Origin: Candidatus Limnocylindrales bacterium
Lineage (GTDB): Bacteria > Moduliflexota > Moduliflexia > Moduliflexales > JAUQPW01
Length of the DNA stretch: 64,000 bases
NCBI GenBank assembly: GCA_035559535.1
Contig: DATMBG010000012.1
Span: 62,001-126,000, forward strand
Direction: 5' to 3'
In this document: piece by piece, positions 52,833 through 62,848 of the stretch
How the letters are laid out: the number at the start of each line of letters is the position of its first letter
Position numbering within the stretch: the first letter of the stretch is position 1
Program-made: the position numbers and the translations under genes
The notes under the pieces: generated by a model
What the model saw: the letters and a program-made list of their open reading frames with translations, nothing else
Database searches by the model: none
What the model was told of the DNA's origin: nothing

Positions 52833-54323
52833 ATGCCACGGTTAATTATTAAAGGACCCAATGATACGAAGACCGTCTTCATCCTGGATGAAGACATAAT
52901 AACTATCGGTAAGGATGATCCTGAGGAAGGGATTCAAAATTCTATTCATCTCAGTGATGAAACGGTTTCTCGTCGACATGCCCGGATAATCCGGGAAGGG
53001 GAAGATTATTTTATCGAAGACTTGGAGAGTACAAATCACACCTTTGTTAACGGTAGAGAGATCAAGAAAGAAAGGTTAAAGCACGGGGATAGGATTATCA
53101 TTGGCCTTACGGCTCTGGTATTTGAATCAGAAGAAACAGAATCCATTAAACCCTCCGACCTGATGGTTAAATTTCAAGACTTAGATAGAAGTAAGGTGTT
53201 AGACTTAAATTATTTGATTCTGCATCAGATCAGTGAAAAACTCGCAACCGTCAGAAATTTTCAAGAATTTTTAGAGTCTATTGTTGATACCATCTGGACA
53301 ACGATCAAAGCCGATAAATGCTTGTTGCTCCTTGTAGACGATCAGGGAGAGTTTCGATGTTATGTAGTCAGGGGAGAAAATAATTTTTATAACAAAGCCA
53401 TGGTGGAGAAAGTCAGGTACGAAAAGAGGGCTGTCTTGTGGTTCTCAGATCTTAGTTCTATCAAAATGGGTATAAAAACCCAGAAGTATCACTCAGCACC
53501 TTCCATGATGTGTGCACCGATCCTTAAGTATGATGAGATCATTGGAGTGATTTACTTAGAAGATTCTCAACCTGGAAAGTTTAATCGAAGTGAGGTCATC
53601 TTGTTAACTGCCATCAGCAATCATATTGCTTCCAGCATAGAGAAGATTATCTTGAGTGAGAGGATCAAGAAAGAAGTTACCCTTCGCAGTAGCCTGGAGC
53701 GTTTTTTACCTCCAATGCTAGCAACTGAGATAGCCAAAGTTAGTCTGGATACCGGAAAGCTGGCGATAAAAGCAGAAAAGGTCCTGGCAACGGTTTTATT
53801 TTCAGCTATTAAAGAATTCACTTCTCTCTGTAAAATACCGGAGCCTGCCGAATTGATGGAGCTTTTAAATGAATATTTTAAGATGATCAGGGAGATTATT
53901 TTTAAATATGAGGGGACCTTGGGTACCTGCACTGGAAATACGGTTACAGCCATGTTTGGAGTGCCTGAGGTTTATCCTGACAATGCAGAGAAAGCAGTAT
54001 TAGCCGCCGTAGAGATACACGAAGAACAGAAAAAACTTAACGAGCGGCGAGATCCTAAAAAGAGGTTTGACCTTGGAATTGGAATTAACACCGGAGAGGT
54101 TATAACCGGTTATGTAGGATCAACGGAACGGATGGAATATGTTGTTTTTGGAGAGGCTGCGACCCTTGCAACTCACCTTGGATTGTTAGCAGGACCCCGA
54201 AGTATCTGGATAGGACAACAAGCCCATGAGATTGTCAAATCCCATTATGTTACGCAGTTTGTTGGAAAGATCCGGGTTTCCAAAGAGGAAACCGAACAGG
54301 AAGTCTATTGTATTTCGCTGTAA
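52833..54323 (+). CDS. FHA-GAF protein with a degenerate class III cyclase domain
   Basis: 496 residues. FHA domain 1-100 with the phosphothreonine-binding SRRHARI (46-52) and STNHTFVNG (66-74). GAF domain about 130-275. A class III adenylate/guanylate cyclase fold runs about 300-490, but every catalytic position is changed: the first metal Asp is Ala325 (VLFSAIKEFT), the second is Asn369 (TGNTV), the Asp-Lys base-recognition pair is Gly364-Thr365, and the transition-state Asn and Arg are Thr444 and His448. It is therefore a pseudo-cyclase, likely a scaffold or nucleotide-free sensor that reads phosphothreonine through FHA. No Ser/Thr kinase is in the window. Confidence 0.9.
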   Translation: MPRLIIKGPNDTKTVFILDEDIITIGKDDPEEGIQNSIHLSDETVSRRHARIIREGEDYFIEDLESTNHTFVNGREIKKERLKHGDRIIIGLTALVFESEETESIKPSDLMVKFQDLDRSKVLDLNYLILHQISEKLATVRNFQEFLESIVDTIWTTIKADKCLLLLVDDQGEFRCYVVRGENNFYNKAMVEKVRYEKRAVLWFSDLSSIKMGIKTQKYHSAPSMMCAPILKYDEIIGVIYLEDSQPGKFNRSEVILLTAISNHIASSIEKIILSERIKKEVTLRSSLERFLPPMLATEIAKVSLDTGKLAIKAEKVLATVLFSAIKEFTSLCKIPEPAELMELLNEYFKMIREIIFKYEGTLGTCTGNTVTAMFGVPEVYPDNAEKAVLAAVEIHEEQKKLNERRDPKKRFDLGIGINTGEVITGYVGSTERMEYVVFGEAATLATHLGLLAGPRSIWIGQQAHEIVKSHYVTQFVGKIRVSKEETEQEVYCISL

Positions 54324-54348
54324 GCTGTAAACGGAACAGGTTCTTCAT

Positions 54349-57300
54349 TTAAGCTTCTGCAGGATATCCCAGATTGGAAGACAACCACTTCTCCACTTCT
54401 TCTATACGCATTCCTTTTCGCCTCGCATAGGACGTAACCTGATCTCGATCGATTTTCCCAACTGTGAAATAACGGGCTTGAGGATGGGCAAAATACAACC
54501 CACTAACGCTGGCAGCCGGGAGCATAGCCCCATGTTCTGTCAGACGAATTCCTATCGAAGGAGCATCCAGCAATTCAAAGAGTTTAAATTTCTCCGAGTG
54601 ATCCGGGCAAGCCGGATAGCCAAAGGCGGGACGGATACCCCGGTACTTTTCCTCGATGAGATCTTCGTAAGTAAGGTTTTCGGTCAATCCATAGCCCCAA
54701 TCACAGCGTGCACGTTGGTGTAGATACTCCGCATAAGCTTCTGCGAGGCGATCTGCCAGGGCTTTGACCATGATGGCATGGTAATCATCCTGGTTCTTTT
54801 CATACTGTTTTACCAACTCGTCAACCCCTAAACCAGCTGTAACAGCGAAAGCTCCCAGATAGTCGGGAAGTCCACTTTCCAGTGGTGCGATATAATCTGC
54901 AAGGGAGAGATTGGGTTTACCTGGAGGTTGAGCCTGTTGTTGACGGAGCATGTTGAAGCGTATCAATTCCTTTGTTCGTGTTTCATCGGTATACAGGATA
55001 ATATCGTTCTCTATGCTGTTGGCCGGCCAGAAGCCGTAAACTGCCCGAGCGGTTAATAGGTGCTCGTCGCTTAGTTTACGGAGAAGTTGTAGGGCGTTAT
55101 GGTAGAGTTCTCGGGCTACCGGGCCGTATTCCGGATGATCCAGGATTTTTGGAAATTTTCCTTTTAGTTCCCAGGCTGTAAAAAAGAAAGTCCAGTCAAT
55201 GTATCTGGCTATTTCGTCCAGGGGGACATCTTCCAGAACACGGCGACCCAGAAAGGAGGGAATCGCGATATCTTCCTTACGCCACTGGATTTTCAGTCGG
55301 TTGGCATAGGCTGTTTCGAAGGGTACCAGGGTTGTTTCTTTCTTTTTTCCATGGACCCTACGCAGGCGCTCTTGACTTTCCCGATTATCTTGCTCAAAGG
55401 CTTCTTTCTGTTTGGGATCCAGCAGGCTGGCCACGATACCTACCGCCCGTGAAGCGTCTATAACGTGGACAGTAGTTCCACTATATTCCGGTGCAATCTT
55501 TACTGCCGTATGTTGATTGCTGGTGGTTGCTCCACCGATTAACAGAGGGATTTTGAACCCCCGACGCTCCATTTCCTTGGCCACAAAGACCATTTCGTCC
55601 AGGGAAGGGGTAATCAATCCACTCAAGCCAATGATATCCGCTTTTTCATCGATAGCCGTCTGGAGGATTTTGTCACAGGGGACCATGACCCCCAGGTCAA
55701 TAACTTTATAGTTATTACAACCCAACACAACCCCCACGATATTCTTACCGATATCATGGACATCCCCTTTGACCGTTGCCAGGACGATCTTACCTTGAGA
55801 AGAGGGACGCGGGGACGCGGGGATACGGGGACACGGGGATACTACAATTACCTCTTCGTCTCCGTGTCCTTCTTTCTCCCCTTCCATTTTGTTTCCGCGT
55901 CTCTTCGTCTCCGCGTCTCCGTGTCCTTCTTTCTCCGCTTCCATAAAAGGCTGTAGATAGGCCACCGCTTTTTTCATGACCCTGGCACTCTTAACCACCT
56001 GGGGTAAAAACATCTTTCCGGCACCGAAGAGGTCTCCGACGATCTTCATGCCGTTCATCAGGGGACCTTCAATGATATCCAGGGGTTTGGGGTACTTCTG
56101 TCGGGCTTCTTCCACGTCTGCTTCGATGAAGTCGATAATTCCGTTTACCAGGGCATGGGAGAGACGCTCCTCGACGCTTCCCTGTCGCCAGGAGAGGTCA
56201 ATTTCTTTCTTTTGACCTTGCCCCTTAACCGTCTCGGCAAAGGCAATCATGCGCTCGGTGGCATCAGGTCGTCGGTTGAAGATAATGTCTTCCACATGCT
56301 CAAGGAGATCCTTGGGGATTTCTTCGTAGATTCCAATCTGACCGGCGTTGACAATCCCCATGTCCATGCCTGCGCGAATAGCATGATAAAGAAAGACCGT
56401 ATGAATTGCTTCACGGACCAGGTTGTTACCACGAAAGGAGAAAGAGAGATTGCTTACTCCCCCACTTACCTTGGCGCCAGGACATGTTTGTTTGATGATT
56501 TTGGTAGCTTCGATGAAGTTGACGGCAAAGTTATTATGTTCCTCCATACCGGTGGCAATAGCCAGGATGTTGGGATCGAAAATAATATCCTCCGGATGGA
56601 AACCGACGTCTTGGGTGAGAAGTTTATAGGCCCGCTGGCAGATCTCCACCTTACGTTCAACCGTCTCGGCCTGTCCTGTTTCATCAAAGGCCATCACTAC
56701 AACGCCAGCTCCATAACGCTTGATAAGACGGGCTTTTTTGATGAACTCCTCTTCTCCTTCCTTAAGACTGATGGAATTGACAATGGCTTTCCCCTGGACG
56801 CACTTCAATCCGGCCTCGATAACCGACCATTTAGAGCTATCGATCATGATAGGGAGACGTGCAATTTCAGGCTCGGTTGCAATGAGGTTAAGGAAAGTCG
56901 TCATGGCCTGCTCGGAATCCAGCATCCCTTCGTCCATATTGACATCGAGGATGTTTGCTCCACCCCGTACCTGATCCAGGGCTACTTCCAGAGCCGTGGT
57001 AAAATCACCGGCCTTGATCAGGCTGGCGAATCGACGTGAGCCTGTTACATTGGTTCGCTCCCCAATCATGATAAAATTACTATCCGGACGGATGGTCAGT
57101 GCCTCTAATCCACTGAATTGGGTATAACGTTCTTTAAACACCGGAACTTTCCGGGGTTTGATACCTTCCACGGCTCGGGCGATGGCCCGGATATGATCCG
57201 GCGTAGTGCCACAACAACCACCCAGGATATTGACAAAACCACTGGAAGCAAATTCTTGAAGAAATTGAGCGGTGGTCTCGGGTTGTTCCTCATATTCGCC

Positions 57301-58149
57301 AAAGGCATTGGGCAGACCCGCATTGGGATAGCAACTAATGTAAACCGGACTGATAGCCGAAAGTTCGGCCACATAAGGCCGCATATCCCGAGCTCCCAAA
57401 GCACAGTTGATTCCAACGCTAAAAGGTTCTGCATGGGCTATGGAGATCCAAAAAGCATCTATCGTCTGTCCCGACAGGGTTCTTCCACTTCGATCGGTAA
57501 TGGTTACAGAGATCATGATGGGAAGCTTCACACCTTTTTCCTCGAATACTTCCTGGATGGCGACAATGGCTGCTTTGGCATTGAGGGTATCGAAAATGGT
57601 TTCGATAAGCAGAAGATCTACTCCCCCATCCATGAGCCCTCGAACCTGTTCGGCGTAAGCTTCTCGAAGTTTATCAAAGGTCAAAGCACGAAAAGCTGGA
57701 TTATTCACATCCGGGGAGATAGACAGGGTACGGTTGGTGGGGCCTATAGAACCTGCGACAAAACGGGGTTTATTCGGAGTTCGCGTACTCCATTCTGCAG
57801 CGGCTTTTTTGGCCAGCCTGGCAGCTTGAACGTTTATTTCATAAACCAGCGACTCCAGACCATAGTCCGCCTGAGAAACAGCATTTGCATTGAAAGTATT
57901 TGTCTCGATGAGATCACTTCCGGCTTCCAGATAGGCCTGATGAATACCTTCGATAATATCAGGCCGGGTTAATACCAGCAAATCATTATCTCCCTTCAGA
58001 TCCCGGGGATGGTCCTTAAAGCGTTCTCCACGATAATCGGCTTCTCCAAGTCGATAACGCTGGATCATGGTGCCCATAGCACCGTCCAAAATCAGGATAC
58101 GCTCAGAAAGGAGTTGATGGAGTAGCTCCTGCAGATTTAAAACTGTCAT
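54349..58149 (-). CDS. metH: Cobalamin-dependent methionine synthase
   Basis: 1266 residues with all MetH modules. Homocysteine domain 1-325 with zinc Cys in NCALG and [11 protein letters not shown]; pterin domain about 345-610 ([17 protein letters not shown]); cap and B12 domains about 650-905 with the cobalt-ligand motif [11 protein letters not shown]; activation domain about 930-1260. It moves methyl from methyltetrahydrofolate to homocysteine. Residues about 733-783, between cap and B12 domains, are an extra 40-50 residue Lys/Glu/Gly/Arg/Pro-rich insert encoded by a hairpin repeat. No cobalamin riboswitch was recognised upstream. aroF follows upstream on the same strand. Confidence 0.96.
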   Translation of the reverse strand: MTVLNLQELLHQLLSERILILDGAMGTMIQRYRLGEADYRGERFKDHPRDLKGDNDLLVLTRPDIIEGIHQAYLEAGSDLIETNTFNANAVSQADYGLESLVYEINVQAARLAKKAAAEWSTRTPNKPRFVAGSIGPTNRTLSISPDVNNPAFRALTFDKLREAYAEQVRGLMDGGVDLLLIETIFDTLNAKAAIVAIQEVFEEKGVKLPIMISVTITDRSGRTLSGQTIDAFWISIAHAEPFSVGINCALGARDMRPYVAELSAISPVYISCYPNAGLPNAFGEYEEQPETTAQFLQEFASSGFVNILGGCCGTTPDHIRAIARAVEGIKPRKVPVFKERYTQFSGLEALTIRPDSNFIMIGERTNVTGSRRFASLIKAGDFTTALEVALDQVRGGANILDVNMDEGMLDSEQAMTTFLNLIATEPEIARLPIMIDSSKWSVIEAGLKCVQGKAIVNSISLKEGEEEFIKKARLIKRYGAGVVVMAFDETGQAETVERKVEICQRAYKLLTQDVGFHPEDIIFDPNILAIATGMEEHNNFAVNFIEATKIIKQTCPGAKVSGGVSNLSFSFRGNNLVREAIHTVFLYHAIRAGMDMGIVNAGQIGIYEEIPKDLLEHVEDIIFNRRPDATERMIAFAETVKGQGQKKEIDLSWRQGSVEERLSHALVNGIIDFIEADVEEARQKYPKPLDIIEGPLMNGMKIVGDLFGAGKMFLPQVVKSARVMKKAVAYLQPFMEAEKEGHGDAETKRRGNKMEGEKEGHGDEEVIVVSPCPRIPASPRPSSQGKIVLATVKGDVHDIGKNIVGVVLGCNNYKVIDLGVMVPCDKILQTAIDEKADIIGLSGLITPSLDEMVFVAKEMERRGFKIPLLIGGATTSNQHTAVKIAPEYSGTTVHVIDASRAVGIVASLLDPKQKEAFEQDNRESQERLRRVHGKKKETTLVPFETAYANRLKIQWRKEDIAIPSFLGRRVLEDVPLDEIARYIDWTFFFTAWELKGKFPKILDHPEYGPVARELYHNALQLLRKLSDEHLLTARAVYGFWPANSIENDIILYTDETRTKELIRFNMLRQQQAQPPGKPNLSLADYIAPLESGLPDYLGAFAVTAGLGVDELVKQYEKNQDDYHAIMVKALADRLAEAYAEYLHQRARCDWGYGLTENLTYEDLIEEKYRGIRPAFGYPACPDHSEKFKLFELLDAPSIGIRLTEHGAMLPAASVSGLYFAHPQARYFTVGKIDRDQVTSYARRKGMRIEEVEKWLSSNLGYPAEA
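55797..55945. repeat. In-frame hairpin repeat inside metH, GGGGACRCGGGGAY units then GTCTCCGYGTCC units
   Basis: On the plus strand GGGACGCGGGGACGCGGGG (from 55805), then GATACGGGGACACGGGGAT, then after a short loop GTCTCCGTGTCC and CGCGTCTC repeated (55857-55935). The first arm can fold on the second. Neither orientation of the unit contains a stop codon, so the frame stays open. Confidence 0.85.
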
Positions 58150-58314
58150 ACAAATTGAACTCCCTGGTACGACCTCTTCCGAATAGACCGATACTCGACC
58201 ATACTGTCCGAGAATGACTTTTCGGATAATTTTATTCGTATTTTTTAAACCATGTTCTTTGGACAGGTAGTAAATAATGTAGGGTCCCAGACCTGATTCG
58301 TCAACCCGACTGTT
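58150..58314. other. Short spacer between metH and aroF
   Basis: No hairpin with a T-run and no cobalamin or SAM riboswitch signature was seen. The metH ATG has a weak ribosome-binding region. Confidence 0.4.
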
Positions 58315-59427
58315 TTACCGATAACGTTGGGCCAATGCCAACCGTTTCTCATAGGCTTCCCGGGCAATTTGTACATCTTCAAGGAAATGCGGAAGTTCTT
58401 TAAGCAGGAGGGCCTGAGGGCCGTCTACCAACGCTTTACTGGGTTCTGGATGGAAATCTACCAGGATCATGTTGGCACCGGCAATTACACCTTGGGCCGT
58501 TACATGCATGATATCCAGAATCCCGTTGGGGTCACTGCTTCGTAAACCCACAGAATGGGAAGGGTCAATACAGACAGGCATGCGGGTCAGGTGTTTCACA
58601 ACAGGAACATGGGCGAAATCAACAAAGTTGCGATGGGGATCCCCCAGATTGGTTTTCATACCCCGCAGGCAGAAAACAACCTTGCGATTCCCTTCACTGG
58701 CCAAATATTCTGCTGCATTCAGGGATTCATCCAGGGTAATTCCGAATCCACGCTTGATCAATACCGGAAACTCCTGCTGGCGGCCAACTATTTTTAATAG
58801 CTCGAAGTTCTGAATATTGCGCGTTCCGATCTGTAGCATCACACCGGTCGGATTACCTGTCCGATAAAGAGCTTCACGAATCTCCATGACATGGGACTCA
58901 TGGGTAACCTCCATGGCGATAACCTTAATTCCATATTTACCGGCCAACTCAAACACGTAAGGAAGGCACTTTCGACCATGTCCCTGGAACGAATAAGGGC
59001 TTGTACGCGGCTTGTAAGCCCCCATACGCGTACAAACCAGCCCGTTCTCATGGAGCGCTTTCATCATCATCTCAACATGCTCAGGGGTATCCACCGCACA
59101 TAAGCCTGCAAAAATATTCAAATTATCCTGTCCGAAGCGTACCCCATTATAATAAAAATGGGTTGGACGGTCGTCATCCTTGTGTCGACCCAAAATCCGG
59201 TATTCTTCAGAAACCCGCACTACTTTCTCTACACCGGGAAGACTTTTCATGTAATCCGTGGAAAGCGATTTGGTGTTACCGATCAGATAAACCTCGGTCA
59301 ATAACTGTTCGGTTCCCTGTACGGTATGAACCCGGATCTGTATATTTTGAAGATTCGCCAGAGCACTCATTAATTGTTTATATTCTTCCCTTTCAGGAGT
59401 TATGTTAGGTGTCAGGATAAGGATCAT
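58315..59427 (-). CDS. aroF: 3-deoxy-7-phosphoheptulonate synthase, type I beta
   Basis: 370 residues. An N-terminal ferredoxin-like regulatory domain (1-75, MILILTPNITPEREE) is followed by the barrel: AGLCAVDTPEHVE (metal Cys), RMGAYKPRTSPYSFQG, LQIGTRNIQNFELL, VLIKRGFG, FCLRGMKT, and IDPSHSVG (metal His). DAHP synthase condenses PEP and erythrose-4-P, the first step of aromatic biosynthesis. The usual AGPCS is AGLCA here. The regulatory domain suggests feedback by an aromatic amino acid. No other aro gene is in the window. Confidence 0.92.
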   Translation of the reverse strand: MILILTPNITPEREEYKQLMSALANLQNIQIRVHTVQGTEQLLTEVYLIGNTKSLSTDYMKSLPGVEKVVRVSEEYRILGRHKDDDRPTHFYYNGVRFGQDNLNIFAGLCAVDTPEHVEMMMKALHENGLVCTRMGAYKPRTSPYSFQGHGRKCLPYVFELAGKYGIKVIAMEVTHESHVMEIREALYRTGNPTGVMLQIGTRNIQNFELLKIVGRQQEFPVLIKRGFGITLDESLNAAEYLASEGNRKVVFCLRGMKTNLGDPHRNFVDFAHVPVVKHLTRMPVCIDPSHSVGLRSSDPNGILDIMHVTAQGVIAGANMILVDFHPEPSKALVDGPQALLLKELPHFLEDVQIAREAYEKRLALAQRYR

Positions 59428-59523
59428 AGTTCTCTAAAATGGTTAAATGAAGTCGTAGTCTTACCTTCATCCACCGGACAACGGTTTATATCTTCTTGAT
59501 TTAAGTTACTTTCCGTGTTTAAT

Positions 59524-60003
59524 CTAAAACGATACTCCGACAGGAGTCGTTACACGGAGAACGGATTCTTGTTGAAAGAGTTGTTTGTAGCTGGATCGAA
59601 TCGCTTCAATGGAAGCATCCATTTCTTTACTGTTTTCATAGAGCAAAATAACTACCTTTGATTTCTCTTTGGCAACTTCCCCGGATGAGGTCTGATATTG
59701 CCCATCTGCATTTAGGACGGTTAACCCTTCTTTGAATTTAGGAGTTATATACTCGTCCAAAAACTTCTGCCATTCGGTTTCGGAAATAACTCCCCCATCG
59801 GGCTTGGAAAGACCGAAGATAAGCTCCGTTTTGACAAGGAGCTTTCCGTAAAGCGGAATATTCGTTTCGGGGAATTGATCCGATTGTCGAGGAGCAGGAC
59901 GACCGGTTTTCGCAGTTGCACAGGCGGTAATATTAAACAGAATGAGTACGAAAAGAATAAAATGAAAACTTTTGTAAGTTAGGTTGATTGGATAGGTTTT
60001 CAT
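59524..60003 (-). CDS. DUF3574 lipoprotein
   Basis: 159 residues. Signal peptide with lipobox LFNITAC (Cys near residue 28), then a DUF3574 body: KTELIFGLSKPDGGVISETEWQ, FLDEYITPKFKEGLTVLNADGQY, and ESVLRVTTPV. DUF3574 proteins are small outer-membrane or periplasmic lipoproteins of unknown role. It lies between aroF and the ABC binding-protein gene, all on the minus strand, but with wide gaps. Confidence 0.82.
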   Translation of the reverse strand: MKTYPINLTYKSFHFILFVLILFNITACATAKTGRPAPRQSDQFPETNIPLYGKLLVKTELIFGLSKPDGGVISETEWQKFLDEYITPKFKEGLTVLNADGQYQTSSGEVAKEKSKVVILLYENSKEMDASIEAIRSSYKQLFQQESVLRVTTPVGVSF

Positions 60004-60078
60004 AGAATTCCTTTATCAATCGAGGACGATTGACTTACTTGTTATTAGAGAAGCTGAGAGTTGGAGACTCAGCCGACT

Positions 60079-61233
60079 CTATTTTGGTACCCGATCTACA
60101 AAGTAATTGGTATAGGTTTTCGAAAGATCAATACGAGCCTGTGCAACCTGCTCATCAAACAGAGAGAGAACGGTAAGGACTGTTTGCGAGGCGGTTTTTG
60201 GAAAATGGCCATCTGGTGAAAACATGGACAGTGAGTTGGCCAGAGCTTTCAGGTAGAGATCCTTATCTCCGGCAAAGTAGGATTCTGGAAGTACTTGTGC
60301 GATCTCCTCTGGACTTTTGCCCTGCATCCAACGGAGACCTTGAACAAAGGCATTTACCAGCCGCTGGGTAGTTTCAGGGTAACGCTCTATGAAGTCCCGC
60401 CTGGTATAGAGCGTAGCAAAGGGATACTCGCCCCCGTAAATATCCCGGGTACCTTGTTCCGTTCGGGTATCGACCATGATTTTAATCAGACCGCGATTCT
60501 CCAGAACAGTTATCGTGGGATCCACATTGGCCAGAGCGTCGACCTGTTTATGTTCTACCGCTGCTATGACGGTGTTACCCTGGCCTATGCCGATAACCGA
60601 AATGTCTGTAGGTTTTAATCCTTGTTTACTCAAAAGATAGTTGATGAAAAAGTGCGTAGAAGACCCAGGGGCCGTAACCCCAACTTTCATTCCTTTGAGG
60701 TCACTCACTTGTTTTACACGGTCGGCCAAGTCGCTTCGTACGCCCAGTACAAGTCCAGGATATCGTCCAAGCAAAACAACTGCCGTTACTTCCTTCTCTC
60801 TGGCCTGCATTTGGATCGTGTGATCGTAACCTCCCACGACTACATCTGCCGAGCCGCCTATAAGGGCCTGGAGAGCTTTACCACCTCCCTGGACATCCTG
60901 GATTTCTACTTGAAGTCCTTCTTCTTTGAAAAAACCTTTTTGTTCTACCACGGTAAGGGGCAGGTAAAGAATCCCTATCTTGCCCCCCACCGCCAGCACA
61001 ACCCTGTCCTTTTCTAAGCCGAGGGAAACCGATGGAATCAACAGGCAAAGGGGGAAAGATAAAAGGCAAAGAACCAAAGGAAAAAGGAGAAAGGAGGAGG
61101 GCGGAAGAAAAAAGGCAAAAATTTTTGATATTTTTGTCCTTTGTTCCCGGATTGCCTGGGTCTTCGATTCTTTGAGCCTTTTTAGGTTTTGTTCTTTATC
61201 TCTTACCTTTCTGTTTATTTTTTGTCGTTTCAT
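60079..61233 (-). CDS. ABC transporter substrate-binding protein, NMT1/SsuA type
   Basis: 384 residues. The first 70 residues are unusual: a Lys/Arg-rich stretch (MKRQKINRKVRDKEQNLKRL) and then a signal-peptide-like hydrophobic run (SSFLLFPLVLCLLSFPLCLLIPSVSLG), both encoded by a hairpin repeat. The mature part has the NMT1 pattern: GILYLPLTVVEQKGFFKEEGL, GGKALQALIGGSADVVVG, and GMKVGVTAPGSSTHFFINYLLSKQG. It should bind a sulfonate, nitrate, pyrimidine or similar ligand for the permease and ATPase encoded downstream. A later start inside the frame is possible but would remove the hydrophobic segment. Confidence 0.85.
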   Translation of the reverse strand: MKRQKINRKVRDKEQNLKRLKESKTQAIREQRTKISKIFAFFLPPSSFLLFPLVLCLLSFPLCLLIPSVSLGLEKDRVVLAVGGKIGILYLPLTVVEQKGFFKEEGLQVEIQDVQGGGKALQALIGGSADVVVGGYDHTIQMQAREKEVTAVVLLGRYPGLVLGVRSDLADRVKQVSDLKGMKVGVTAPGSSTHFFINYLLSKQGLKPTDISVIGIGQGNTVIAAVEHKQVDALANVDPTITVLENRGLIKIMVDTRTEQGTRDIYGGEYPFATLYTRRDFIERYPETTQRLVNAFVQGLRWMQGKSPEEIAQVLPESYFAGDKDLYLKALANSLSMFSPDGHFPKTASQTVLTVLSLFDEQVAQARIDLSKTYTNYFVDRVPK

Positions 61234-61310
61234 GGTTTTGACTCCCGGGTTTTTTATTCATTTTATTTAACTTTGGCTTTTTGTTCTTTATTTCTTACCT
61301 TCCCTTTCTT
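61030..61310. repeat. Hairpin repeat with AAAAGGCAAAGAACAAAGG units, partly coding
   Basis: Plus-strand text from about 61043 (GGCAAAGGGGGAAAGATAAAAGGC, split over the boundary) to 61125 is purine-rich, and that from 61136 to 61310 pyrimidine-rich (TTTGTCCTTTGTTCC, TTTTGTTCTTTATCTCTTACC, repeated near 61281-61300). The arms are imperfect complements. It encodes the N-terminus of the binding protein and fills the gap to the permease gene. Confidence 0.7.
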
Positions 61311-62073
61311 AAGTTTCGGAGGGTCGCCAGGCTAATATACGTCGTTCCACTTGATTTACAACCGAGTCCAGGATTAAAACAAACCCAACCAGCAGGGTCA
61401 TTCCTGCAAAGACTCCCGTTGTGTCAAACACACCTTCAGCCTGGGCGATGAGGTAACCCAGGCCTGCCGAGGATCCCAGGTATTCGCCTACCACCGCTCC
61501 CACCACGGCAAAACCGATGGAAGATCGGAGGCTTGAAATAATCCAGCCTGCCGTTGAAGGGAGATAAACATGTCGGAGGAGTTGGGATCGTGAGGCTCCC
61601 AACATGCGTGCATTGGCCAGTATGACGGGGTTAACTTCACGGATACCTTGATAGGTATTAAAAAAGGCCAGGAAGAAAACCAGGGTCACCCCCAGGGCCA
61701 CTTTAGAAATCATTCCCAATCCAAACCACAAGGTAAAGATCGGAGCAAGGACTACACGCGGAATGGCATTGAAAGCTTTAATATAAGGTTCCAGTACTCT
61801 GAGAGCCTTGGGTGCCAGTGCTAACCAGAGTCCAATCCCTATCCCCAACCCGGTACCTATAACAAAGGCAAAAAGGGTTTCAATGAAGGTTATGGAGAGA
61901 TGGCGATAGATATCCCCTTTTAACAGCCATTCCGCCAGGCGCAGAAAGATAGATGAAGGGGTGGAGAAGAAAAATGCGTCTGCGATCTTAGCCTGCACCA
62001 GCCCTTCCCAGACAAAGAGGCTTCCAACAAAGAGGCCGATTTGATAAAGATGGAGTTTAGAGATTTTGGGCAT
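61309..62073 (-). CDS. ABC transporter permease, SsuC/TauC type
   Basis: ATG 62073 is chosen (254 residues); the frame opens on GTG at 62115. Six spans with the coupling loop NARMLGASRSQLLRHVYLPSTAGWI near residue 170 of the longer form, a conserved feature of taurine, sulfonate and nitrate permeases. It overlaps the end of the ATPase gene by 17 bases. Order on the minus strand is ATPase, permease, binding protein, with the binding-protein gene last. Confidence 0.9.
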   Translation of the reverse strand: MPKISKLHLYQIGLFVGSLFVWEGLVQAKIADAFFFSTPSSIFLRLAEWLLKGDIYRHLSITFIETLFAFVIGTGLGIGIGLWLALAPKALRVLEPYIKAFNAIPRVVLAPIFTLWFGLGMISKVALGVTLVFFLAFFNTYQGIREVNPVILANARMLGASRSQLLRHVYLPSTAGWIISSLRSSIGFAVVGAVVGEYLGSSAGLGYLIAQAEGVFDTTGVFAGMTLLVGFVLILDSVVNQVERRILAWRPSET

Positions 62074-62848
62074 AACTTTTAAGTACCTCGCCTCGCAAAA
62101 TATGCCATATTTCACGGTGAATTTCCAGGAATTTATCCGTCAATCGAATTTCGGCTACATCCCGAGGACGGGATAAGGGGATGGTAAACTCACCCATAAG
62201 CTTTGATGCCGGTCCGGCGGATAGTACGATCACGCGATCTGCCAGGGCTACAGCTTCTTCCAGGTCGTGGGTAACGAAAAGAACCGATTTCCGGTCTTCT
62301 TGCCACAGTCGAAGCAACTCGTTCTCCATCAGGTTCCGAGTCTGAACATCCAAAGCCGAGAAAGGTTCATCCATTAATAAAATTTTGGGATTGAGAATCA
62401 AAATCTGGGCCAGTCCAACCCGCTTCTTCATGCCACCTGATAATTGATGGGGGTAATAGTTCTCAAATCCTTTAAGCCCTACCTTTGCCAGCCATTCCCT
62501 GGCCCGTTGGCGGGCTTCTTGAACAGGAACCTGTCGAAAGATCAACCCAAGGGCGACGTTGTCCAAAGCGGTTTTCCAGGGCAGAAGGGCATCTTGCTGA
62601 AAGAGATATCCAACCCATCGGTTTAATCCTTTCGTCGGCTCTTTGAAGGTTCGGATCTCACCTGAAGTAGGCAGGAGGAGACCTGCAACCACGCTTAAAA
62701 GCGTGCTTTTACCACAGCCCGTAGGTCCAACAATGGCTACAAACTCGCCCTCTCCTACCTCAAAGCTTATATTTTCTACAGCCGTATAGCCTCCAAAACG
62801 GACGGTGATTCCTTCGAGCTGAACAGCAGATTTGTTAAGACTGATCAT
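62057..62848 (-). CDS. ABC transporter ATP-binding protein, SsuB/TauB type
   Basis: 263 residues. Walker A GPTGCGKST, Q-loop in LFQQDALLPW, signature LSGGMKKRVGLAQ, Walker B ILLMDEPFSALD, and the switch His in VTHDLEEAVALADRV. It drives import with the permease and binding protein downstream. Its start overlaps the stop of the kinase-RapZ fusion gene by four bases, so that gene and the transporter are co-translated. Confidence 0.95.
   Translation of the reverse strand: MISLNKSAVQLEGITVRFGGYTAVENISFEVGEGEFVAIVGPTGCGKSTLLSVVAGLLLPTSGEIRTFKEPTKGLNRWVGYLFQQDALLPWKTALDNVALGLIFRQVPVQEARQRAREWLAKVGLKGFENYYPHQLSGGMKKRVGLAQILILNPKILLMDEPFSALDVQTRNLMENELLRLWQEDRKSVLFVTHDLEEAVALADRVIVLSAGPASKLMGEFTIPLSRPRDVAEIRLTDKFLEIHREIWHILRGEVLKSYAQNL

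Noticed and set aside
58150..58314. Cobalamin riboswitch for metH
   Set aside because: The region has no B12-box (GCCACTG) or matching stems; only 165 bases separate it from aroF.
61309..62115. GTG start at 62115 for the permease
   Set aside because: It adds residues coded within the ATPase gene end and has no ribosome-binding site; the ATG at 62073 is normal for the family.
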